Origin: Gammaproteobacteria bacterium
GTDB lineage: Bacteria > Pseudomonadota > Gammaproteobacteria > Pseudomonadales > JAUIKI01
Direction: 5' to 3'
DNA: 10,107 nucleotides
Assembly (NCBI GenBank): GCA_030430875.1
Contig: JAUIKI010000033.1
Coordinates: 1 to 10,107 of the forward strand
Part shown: piece after piece, positions 1 to 5,796 of the stretch
Layout of the letters: every line of letters begins with the position of its first letter
Position numbering within the stretch: position 1 is the stretch's first letter
Translations under genes and position numbers: made by a program
The notes under the pieces: generated by a model
What the model was told of the DNA's origin: nothing
The model's database searches: none
Seen by the model: only the letters and a program-made list of their open reading frames with translations

Positions 1-390
1 TTTGATGCAACTAAAATTATTCACTATCAACAACCTAAAATTGACGAACTCTTAGGAAATGCTGGCATTGTCAGAAATAGATTGAAAATTTCATCGGTTA
101 TCACGAATGCAAAAGCATTTCTTGGCATTCAACAAGAACAAGGTTCATTTGCTGAGTATATTTGGCAGTTTGTTGATGGGAAACCTGTTCAAAATGCTTG
201 GAAATCAATGAATGACGTTCCAGCTAAAACGGTAGTTTCTGATACGATGAGTCGTGATTTAAAAAAGTGTGGGTTCAAGTTTGTTGGGTCAACTATTTGT
301 TATGCTTTTATGCAAGCAGTGGGTATGGTGAATGATCACACGATTGATTGTTTTCGCTATGATAAAATTTTTAGTGAAAAAAATAAGTGA
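1..390 (+). CDS. tag: DNA-3-methyladenine glycosylase I (Tag), 3' part
   Basis: This frame is open from the first base and encodes the last 129 residues; the 5' end lies outside the window, so a TTG at 82 is only an internal codon. The protein is a base-excision repair enzyme that removes 3-methyladenine from alkylated DNA in the cytoplasm. What shows this is the Tag helix-rich C-terminal half: the NRLKI...NAKAF segment, the tract WQFVDGKP, the SDTMSRDLKKCGFKFVGSTICYAFMQAVGMVNDH block, and the C-terminal pair His (337-339) and Cys (349-351) spaced H-x3-C. In E. coli Tag the equivalent His175/Cys179 belong to the zinc site. E. coli Tag is about 187 residues, so roughly 70 percent is present. 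The gene ends at TGA 388-390 and is followed at once by a terminator. It converges with the methyltransferase gene and shows no functional link to it. Confidence 0.95.
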   Translation, partial: FDATKIIHYQQPKIDELLGNAGIVRNRLKISSVITNAKAFLGIQQEQGSFAEYIWQFVDGKPVQNAWKSMNDVPAKTVVSDTMSRDLKKCGFKFVGSTICYAFMQAVGMVNDHTIDCFRYDKIFSEKNK

Positions 391-397
391 TTTGTTA

Positions 398-422
398 GCC
401 TTAAATAAGGCCTTTATTTTTT
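398..422 (+). terminator. Intrinsic terminator of tag
   Basis: GCCTTA (398-403) pairs perfectly with TAAGGC (406-411), giving 5-6 bp with a very short loop, and is followed by CTTTATTTTTT. It begins eight bases after the tag stop codon. Read on the other strand the same stem has no U-tract, so it should act mainly on tag. No good terminator was seen for the opposing methyltransferase gene. Confidence 0.75.
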
Positions 423-468
423 ACGATAGAAATTGCGCCTGATCGGCTACGTACATTTAACTAACTGA

Positions 469-1932
469 CTAAACAACATTAAGAGCTGATCTATTTTTAG
501 TTAAATTAACATTGATTTTCTCAAGTTTTAAATCTTTTTTCATTTCAAGAAAAAGCATCACACCTGTTTCATCGTGTGAAATTTCTATTGATCCTAGATC
601 TTTGCATAGGGCATTGAATGCAGCCTCATCGCGATATTGCAAATGCCAATCAAGCAAATGACTCATTTGGTAGCGGTAAGGGTTTTTAGGGTGTGTGTTT
701 GCTATTAGCAGCTTACCAGATGACGATAGCCAGTAATAAAACAGTTTTATCAATGCAAATCCAATTTGATCAGAGAGGTAATCTAATAAGTTTGGACAAA
801 TAATGATGTCATATTCTCCACAGGATTGCGAATCAGTTTCTTCAGCTTGTTTGATTAGCTGCAATATTGATTGGCAGTTAAATGATATATTAGGAAGATG
901 TCCCGTTTCACCGATTAACTTTGCGAGTTCTTTTTTGGTGTTATCAAGCATAGTCTGATCATGATCAACCAAATGAAACTCGCAGTTTGAAACAGCTGGA
1001 TTACTTTTGATAAGTCTTTGTATTTCTAATGCAGGACCACAGCCAACGCATAGGATGCGGAATGGTCGATCTGTGATTTGTTGTGTGTTCAAGTGACTAT
1101 TTAGTCTTTCAAAAAACCAGGTTATGCGATTTTTATAGGCCAAGCCCAGTGTTTGTTCAATGAAATAATTATGAATAATTGTTGAAAAAACTGTTTTTGA
1201 ATGACAAGTTTTCCCTGTCAACATGTTCATGGTTTCAGTGTCAAGCGCGTAGCCATTTGGTTTTGTGTAAGTGTGGTAGGTAAAAGGCGCGGCCAAAATC
1301 ATAGGGTGTAATTCTTGACGAGCAAACTGAGCATGCACAGCCAAATTTTCCTCGGATATGTTGGCAGCAATGCGTTCAAATGGTTGAAAAGCTTGGATCA
1401 ATTTCAGTTGAATACTCGCGTTAATTAACTGAAGAATATTTAATTGCCTAGTTGATTTGACATCAGAGTGTTGTTGATAATCATTACAATAAGTTTCTTC
1501 TAATTCATAAACCCAAGCGTGCAATATTTGTAAAAAACTTTTAATGTGACTCACGACGAGTCGGTAATCGCTCTCAATGGTTTTATTGGGTTGATCACAG
1601 ATTGAGAGGAATCCTTGTAGGGAGTTTTCGACAGAAACGTTTGTTAGTTTTGGACAGTCAGCTTGCCAATGTTCAGTTAATACGGCTGTGACTAAAGTGA
1701 AAAGGCCATTAAAAAACACATGTTGAACGACCGCATTACCAGAATAAAGCTCACGATCTTGCTGTTTGATTGAGAACTTGGTTAGAATATCATGTGTTGT
1801 TAGTTGGCATCCGGGATCCCTAACAAGAAAAGATATTTGAGGTGGAGCTAAATGGTTAATGCTTGCAGATAATGTTTTATTCGCATAATTGAAACGCACA
1901 TTTGCAAAGCAATACTGCCCAACTTTGCTCAC
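469..1932 (-). CDS. PhcB-like class I SAM-dependent methyltransferase with N-terminal regulatory-type domain
   Basis: The predicted product is 487 residues, starting at GTG 1932. Residues about 1-110 form a beta-rich region with a GNAVVQHV...LVTAVLTEHW stretch that looks like a degenerate PilZ-type domain (weak inference). Residues about 215-240 carry a KPNGYALDTETMNML block matching the KPxGYAGDxExMxM signature I associate with methyltransferases annotated as 3-hydroxypalmitic acid methyl ester synthases. Next comes a Rossmann methyltransferase fold: motif I ILCVGCGPALE (about 293-303), the acidic loop LVDHD (about 321-325), PNLLDYLSD (about 380-388), and the family's LLDWHLQYRDE (about 427-436). 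Substrate is unknown; methylation of a fatty acid or other small acid is family-based inference. The start is chosen because AAGGAGG sits five bases upstream and a promoter-like sequence lies between this GTG and the upstream TTG at 2043. The TTG start would add 37 residues. The gene stands alone, convergent with tag. Confidence 0.75.
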   Translation of the reverse strand: MSKVGQYCFANVRFNYANKTLSASINHLAPPQISFLVRDPGCQLTTHDILTKFSIKQQDRELYSGNAVVQHVFFNGLFTLVTAVLTEHWQADCPKLTNVSVENSLQGFLSICDQPNKTIESDYRLVVSHIKSFLQILHAWVYELEETYCNDYQQHSDVKSTRQLNILQLINASIQLKLIQAFQPFERIAANISEENLAVHAQFARQELHPMILAAPFTYHTYTKPNGYALDTETMNMLTGKTCHSKTVFSTIIHNYFIEQTLGLAYKNRITWFFERLNSHLNTQQITDRPFRILCVGCGPALEIQRLIKSNPAVSNCEFHLVDHDQTMLDNTKKELAKLIGETGHLPNISFNCQSILQLIKQAEETDSQSCGEYDIIICPNLLDYLSDQIGFALIKLFYYWLSSSGKLLIANTHPKNPYRYQMSHLLDWHLQYRDEAAFNALCKDLGSIEISHDETGVMLFLEMKKDLKLEKINVNLTKNRSALNVV

Positions 1933-1937
1933 ACAAA

Positions 1938-1944
1938 CCTCCTT
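1938..1944 (-). promoter_or_regulatory. Shine-Dalgarno that fixes the methyltransferase start
   Basis: The minus strand reads AAGGAGG, a near-perfect anti-16S match, then TTTGT, then GTG at 1932-1930. The TTG at 2043 that opens the frame has no comparable site. This decides the GTG start. Confidence 0.7.
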
Positions 1945-1980
1945 GGGTGTTTTTCGATGGTTGTCCGGTAACCATGATTT

Positions 1981-2009
1981 CTTAAAGTAACAATCCGAGA
2001 CCTTCACAA
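1981..2009 (-). promoter_or_regulatory. Candidate sigma70-type promoter for the methyltransferase
   Basis: On the minus strand TTGTGA (2009-2004) and TTTAAG (1986-1981) are separated by 17 bases; each matches the consensus at four of six positions. Transcription would begin near 1975, giving a leader of about 43 bases to GTG 1932. The TTG at 2043 would then lie upstream of the transcript. The -35 element is part of a TTTATTGTGAA box that recurs elsewhere in the window. Inference from spacing and similarity only. Confidence 0.4.
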
Positions 2010-2130
2010 TAAAGTACCAGTTTTGCGCTGTAAGACTGGTCAATAGCTAACTATTATCTACGTTTTTCCCTGAATTACTAATCCTTTTTCCCTGATTTTT
2101 CTTTCTTGTGTTTTATTGTGAAGATTTCGG
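1995..2130. repeat. Inverted pair of TTTATTGTGAAG-type boxes
   Basis: The box reads TTTATTGTGAAGRTYTCGG. It occurs on the minus strand at 2013-1995 and on the plus strand at 2112-2130. Nearly all of the 19 positions match between the two, with the 12-base core TTTATTGTGAAG identical. The arms are about 100 bases apart, too far for a simple hairpin. A third copy of the 11-base TTTATTGTGAA core lies at 9754-9764, upstream of purL. Confidence 0.5.
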
Positions 2131-2180
2131 CTCATTTTATAGCGCTGGACATAAACATTGAAGCTTTTTTCCTGAATTTT
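2062..2180. repeat. Three direct copies of a TTTTTCCCTGA(A)TT box
   Basis: The copies begin at about 2063 (TTTTTCCCTGAATTA), 2085 (TTTTTCCCTGATTTT) and 2165 (TTTTTTCCTGAATTTT). On the minus strand they read as a TCAGGGAAAAA core. The first two are 22 bases apart, about two helical turns; the third lies 80 bases further on. The second and third also share the following TTTTTCTTT tract. They sit about 85-205 bases upstream of the predicted methyltransferase transcription start, where activator or repressor sites could be. Low sequence complexity is a partial alternative explanation. Confidence 0.5.
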
Positions 2181-2213
2181 TCTTTTATTGCTCGTTCTTG
2201 TAAGGGTGTCAAT

Positions 2214-2247
2214 ATTTAGTTGGAGGTGATTGTGTGTCTAACTAAAT
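2214..2247. repeat. 8-bp perfect inverted repeat downstream of the DUF58 gene
   Basis: ATTTAGTT (2214-2221) and AACTAAAT (2240-2247) enclose an 18-base loop. In the minus-strand operon transcript it would be a 3'-end stem about 20 bases after the DUF58 stop, but no U-tract follows, so it is not a typical intrinsic terminator. In a plus-strand transcript the loop would expose GGAGG and a GTG. Confidence 0.4.
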
Positions 2248-2267
2248 GGGATATGTTTTTCATTGAT

Positions 2268-3620
2268 TTATAGATTTCCACGACGTTTGATATCAAGATA
2301 GCAGTTGACTAGGTAGCTAGGGAGTTGTTTGGGTGTGACATCGAGTGATAGCACGTGCTCATTAGCAAGCTGTTCGCTAATGTGATGTCGTTGGTTGAGA
2401 TAGAGCTGAACACCGGAATATAGTAATGCGTCATCAAAGTATTCAATGGTTTTGTTGCTAATGTCATCGAGTACTTGTTCGCGTAAATTTGCAAGCAATA
2501 GTAAATGTTGTCGCCGTAATATTTTTAGTGCTAGAAGTAAATCTTCAAGGTTTTCATCGCGGACATTTGATAGAAAAATGACCAATGCACGTTTACGCTG
2601 GTAGGTTTTTAAATCTTGCGTTGCCTGAATATAGTCTGATGCCCGCGTTGTTGGCTGAAGGTCATACACCTTATTGAGAATGCTGTTGACATAATGCACC
2701 CCTTTTTTCGGCGCAAGCCATCGAGTCTCGTTACCACCAAATGTCATCAGACCCACTGCATCACCCTGTTTTAATGCGATATAACTTAATAACAACATGG
2801 CATTTAGTGCATGGTCAAAATGGCTGAGATCATCGTCTTGTGAGCGCATACGACGACCACAATCAAGCATAAAAATAATATCTTGGTCTCGTTCATCTTG
2901 GTATTCTTTGGAAATGAGTTTGCGACGTTTCGAACTTGCTTTCCAATCAATTTGACGCAAGCTATCCCCAAATCGATATTCCCGTAATTGATGAAAATCT
3001 TGACCTTCACCACGTCGTTGTTTTTTACGAATGCCAAGTTGAGTTGTGTGATTGTCCAATGCAAGCAGCATATATTGACTAATCGCAGCAAAATTTGGGA
3101 AAACTTTCACCTCCATTATTTTTCCAGCAATTTGTTTAAATTGCCATAACTTCAACGGTGTTGAACGAAACACGGAAAATTTTCCAAAGGTTAAATTACC
3201 GCGTTGAGTAGGATTAATCCGATAATAAACTTTGCTAATCATACCCGGCTTTAAGGAGACGACTTGTGGCATGTCTTCAATCTGCACCTGTTGTGGATAC
3301 TGATCACACAATAAAATATCTGTCGCACGGTGTAGATTATGATGTAATTTAATTTCAACGGTATGCCAGCAACCAACAGGTAGTGCTGAGATTGGTGTTC
3401 GATCAACAACAATCGGAGCAGCTTTTTTTATTGACCAAAGATCCCATGCAGCTAACAGAAAAATAATGCCACCACAGATTAACCAATTTTGGGATGAAAA
3501 AATGCTGTTCAGTAGTGAGTCTTCAGCAATAGGTAAAAAAGGCAGCACATTGACAAAAACCGCAAAACCAAAAAATGCGATAAGGCAAATCGAAAAATTT
3601 CGGGTAGGTCGAAATCTCAT
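2268..3620 (-). CDS. DUF58 domain protein (vWA-like), partner of MoxR
   Basis: The protein has 450 residues. Two hydrophobic segments at about 8-30 and 45-63 anchor it in the inner membrane. A beta-rich stretch (about 70-190) is followed by the DUF58 signature at about 204-235 (GEGQDFHQLREYRFGD...RQIDWKASSKRRKL). Beyond it is a von Willebrand A-like fold opening with IIFMLDCGRRMRS (about 248-260). The usual MIDAS D-x-S-x-S is replaced by D253-C-G-R-R, as is common in this DUF58 group, so metal binding may be lost. DUF58 proteins are nearly always encoded next to MoxR ATPases and probably act as their adaptor or substrate-recognition partner; the molecular role is not settled. The ATG overlaps the MoxR stop by four bases (ATGA) with no clear Shine-Dalgarno, suggesting translational coupling. 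It is the last gene of the cluster. Confidence 0.92.
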   Translation of the reverse strand: MRFRPTRNFSICLIAFFGFAVFVNVLPFLPIAEDSLLNSIFSSQNWLICGGIIFLLAAWDLWSIKKAAPIVVDRTPISALPVGCWHTVEIKLHHNLHRATDILLCDQYPQQVQIEDMPQVVSLKPGMISKVYYRINPTQRGNLTFGKFSVFRSTPLKLWQFKQIAGKIMEVKVFPNFAAISQYMLLALDNHTTQLGIRKKQRRGEGQDFHQLREYRFGDSLRQIDWKASSKRRKLISKEYQDERDQDIIFMLDCGRRMRSQDDDLSHFDHALNAMLLLSYIALKQGDAVGLMTFGGNETRWLAPKKGVHYVNSILNKVYDLQPTTRASDYIQATQDLKTYQRKRALVIFLSNVRDENLEDLLLALKILRRQHLLLLANLREQVLDDISNKTIEYFDDALLYSGVQLYLNQRHHISEQLANEHVLSLDVTPKQLPSYLVNCYLDIKRRGNL

Positions 3621-4600
3621 AATCGAGGCGCTTCAATTTGGTCTAATATATCTGTTAATAATTGGTCGCTCTTTATTCCTTCAATTTCATGCTCTGGTGC
3701 GATATTAATACGATGTCTTAAGACGGGCAATGCCATGATTTTCACATCATCTGGGGTAACAAAATCATTGCCGTGTAATAACGCATGTGCTCTTGCTGAG
3801 CGTATGAGTGCAATTGAACCGCGAGGTCCAGAGCCTTTTTGAATGCCCGCCCAATTACGTGTTGCTCGAACTAATCGCACGGCATAATCAAGCACTTGGT
3901 TGTCGACTGGAATGCTAGCAGCAATGGTTTGCAGGGTAATAATATCTGACGATTTGACGATGGGAGTCATTGTATTCACATTCAATTGATCTTGTACTTT
4001 CCCCGTTGTCACTAAATTAACCATTTGTTTTTCAGCGGATTCATCGGGATAGTCAATAAAACTTTTTAACATGAAACGATCCAGTTCAGCTTCTGGTAAA
4101 GGGTAGGTGCCTTCTTGTTCAATGGGATTTTCGGTTGCTAATACCATAAAAGGATTTTCGATAGTAAAAGATTCACCTTCAATGGTTATCTGTTTTTCTT
4201 GCATCACTTCAAGCAATGCTGATTGGGTTTTTGCTGGAGCGCGATTGATCTCATCTGCGAGTAAAAGATGAGTAAAAGCAGGCCCTTTTCGAATAATAAA
4301 CTCTGAAGATTTTTGATCAAACATGGCATGCCCAGTTACATCACTTGGCATGAGGTCAGGTGTAAACTGAATTCGGCTGAATTTTCCATCGAAACATTTT
4401 GCCAGTGCTCGAACCAACAGTGTTTTACCAAGACCTGGAACCCCTTCAATGAGAATATGACCTGAGGCAATGAAGCAAATTAAAACGTCATTAATAATGG
4501 TGTCTTGACCAATGATGACAGTTGACATTTCATGATGAATGCGCTGAATTAATTCATGTGCCTGTTGAATCGTTTCAATTTTTTGGTCGGGTATCGTCAT
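3617..4600 (-). CDS. MoxR-family AAA+ ATPase
   Basis: The protein has 327 residues, the usual MoxR length, and is soluble. It shows Walker A GVPGLGKT (53-60), Walker B LLLADE (112-117) followed by INRAPAKTQSALLEVMQE, sensor 1 in LATENPIEQEGTYPLPEAE (about 154-172) with LDRFML after it, and a C-terminal lid helix block GPRGSIALIRSARAHAL with TPDDVK and LPVLRHRI. All key nucleotide-binding residues are present, so it should be an active hexameric ATPase. MoxR proteins are thought to be chaperone-like remodelers that act on proteins or complexes encoded beside them, usually through a vWA/DUF58 partner, here the next gene. GAGG lies about eight bases before the ATG, and the ATG overlaps the DUF4350 stop by four bases. 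I give no gene symbol because moxR is used for several paralogous groups. Confidence 0.95.
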   Translation of the reverse strand: MTIPDQKIETIQQAHELIQRIHHEMSTVIIGQDTIINDVLICFIASGHILIEGVPGLGKTLLVRALAKCFDGKFSRIQFTPDLMPSDVTGHAMFDQKSSEFIIRKGPAFTHLLLADEINRAPAKTQSALLEVMQEKQITIEGESFTIENPFMVLATENPIEQEGTYPLPEAELDRFMLKSFIDYPDESAEKQMVNLVTTGKVQDQLNVNTMTPIVKSSDIITLQTIAASIPVDNQVLDYAVRLVRATRNWAGIQKGSGPRGSIALIRSARAHALLHGNDFVTPDDVKIMALPVLRHRINIAPEHEIEGIKSDQLLTDILDQIEAPRL

Positions 4601-5796
4601 AGTTGTTTCCTCAAATGTTGCAAAATAGAAATGGTTTTTAACCAGTTGGTTTCAGTTTCAATGGTTTTGGTGTAAATAGCTAAGCTAATTTTTTCAGCAT
4701 CAAGTTTTCCAAGTTCACATAAAAATATTTTTTGGTCATCTGTCGATAAGCTTTTGAAGTGAGGATATTTGAGGGTAAGTTCTTTATTAAACATTGCCCG
4801 TAAATTATCAATGAATAACTGTTCTTGTCGATTACGCCATAAGAATTGATTGTTAGCATGAATATGTTCGAGTAATTTGCGCCGTTTTGTATCATTGATC
4901 AGAGTAATAGGTGTAATGCGAAAGCTATTTCGCCATATCCATACGGCTATTATCAGTAATAAGCCAATGATGGCATGTAAATAATGTGTCCATAACCAGT
5001 AGAAAAAACTAGGAGAATTTTTTGAAGATTCTGGATGAATAATCCAGATTTTTTTTGCAGAACCAGTGATTTTTCCAAGCAGGTAGGCATGATCATATTG
5101 GTTGATATAATGATTTATCCATAAAGATGTCATGCCAGGACTTACAAAGGTTACGCTGCCACTACCGAGCCGAGCTTTAGTCAAAATATCACCACAGGGA
5201 TGTTCCAGAATTAATGCTGGATTAGTATCATCCGCTAGTACAAAATTATCGCGTGGAATATAGCTTTCCAATCTGATTGTTTCACTAACTGATCCTGAAT
5301 AGAGCGTGCTGTCGGTGTATTCAGCAATATCATTGGACTCACCATCAGTCTTTTCAGCAGACTTTGGATGGTTGCATTTTTTTTCCTCAAGTAATTCAAT
5401 GTCAAAATAACTGAAAAAATCTTCATAAGATGCATTATTAGTATCAACTTCAATCAGTATTTGTCCACCAGATGCGACCCATTCAATGAGTTCAGTGGTT
5501 TGTTTAGGTGTCAGCAAAATGGCATTATCAGCTAAAATAATCAAACTTTCTGGTCGAGGTAATTCATCAAGGATTGTGTGATTAAAAGTTATTTCTGTGG
5601 TGGTTCCAAGTTTTTCCAAGAAAATTTTTGCAGCAAGGTAGTCATTATTTTTGGCTTCAAATGACCAGCCCGCATCAACCCATTTTTCTTCCTCTGGTGT
5701 AGAGTCTCTAGTCAGTAGATACACCACTACTATCACTGCTATGCCAATGGCCAGCAAAATACCAATAATGAGTGGTTTATGCGCGGAGTTTTTCAT
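4597..5796 (-). CDS. DUF4350 domain membrane protein
   Basis: The product has 399 residues from ATG 5796. A transmembrane helix at about 8-28 is followed by an extracytoplasmic domain of about 230 residues resembling DUF4350: WSFEAKNNDYLAAKIFLEKLG, then SLIILADNAILLTPKQTTELIEWVASGGQILIEVD, a GATase/ABC-transporter-auxiliary-like alpha/beta fold. A lysine/acid-rich insertion (about 138-160) and a GSGSVTFVSPG strand follow. A second helix (about 264-288, rich in Trp) leads to a cytoplasmic tail with the family pattern RRKLLEHIHANNQFLWR. No catalytic residues are recognisable. The open frame extends to 5865, but that would overlap the DUF4129 gene by 89 bases. ATG 5796 overlaps it by only 20 and directly precedes a normal membrane anchor. 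No convincing Shine-Dalgarno is present, so coupling to the upstream gene is likely. Confidence 0.85.
   Translation of the reverse strand: MKNSAHKPLIIGILLAIGIAVIVVVYLLTRDSTPEEEKWVDAGWSFEAKNNDYLAAKIFLEKLGTTTEITFNHTILDELPRPESLIILADNAILLTPKQTTELIEWVASGGQILIEVDTNNASYEDFFSYFDIELLEEKKCNHPKSAEKTDGESNDIAEYTDSTLYSGSVSETIRLESYIPRDNFVLADDTNPALILEHPCGDILTKARLGSGSVTFVSPGMTSLWINHYINQYDHAYLLGKITGSAKKIWIIHPESSKNSPSFFYWLWTHYLHAIIGLLLIIAVWIWRNSFRITPITLINDTKRRKLLEHIHANNQFLWRNRQEQLFIDNLRAMFNKELTLKYPHFKSLSTDDQKIFLCELGKLDAEKISLAIYTKTIETETNWLKTISILQHLRKQL

Larger units (their letters stand above)
1933..2267. other. Repeat-rich intergenic region
   Basis: No convincing gene lies in these 335 bases between the methyltransferase start and the end of the DUF58 gene. 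The stretch holds the methyltransferase Shine-Dalgarno and candidate promoter, three direct copies of a pyrimidine-rich box, two inverted TTTATTGTGAA boxes, and an 8-bp stem near 2214-2247. On the plus strand, TTGTGA (2116-2121) and TATAGC (2138-2143), 16 bases apart, could be a weak outward promoter. A 13-codon GTG frame at 2232-2273 has a Shine-Dalgarno (GGAGG 2222-2226) but is too short to call as a gene. Confidence 0.6.

Noticed and set aside
82..390. A short gene of 102 residues starting at TTG 82
   Set aside because: The same frame is open to base 1 and the upstream residues continue the Tag fold; it is the cut end of tag, not a separate gene.
1933..2043. N-terminal extension of the methyltransferase from TTG 2043
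   Set aside because: No ribosome site at the TTG, a strong one before GTG 1932, and a promoter-like sequence inside the extension.
2062..2180. CRISPR-like array
   Set aside because: Only three short degenerate copies with uneven spacing (22 and 80 bases) and no cas genes in the window.
3466..3708. Plus-strand open frame of 80 codons across the MoxR/DUF58 junction
   Set aside because: It is antisense to two well-supported overlapping genes and has no recognisable product.
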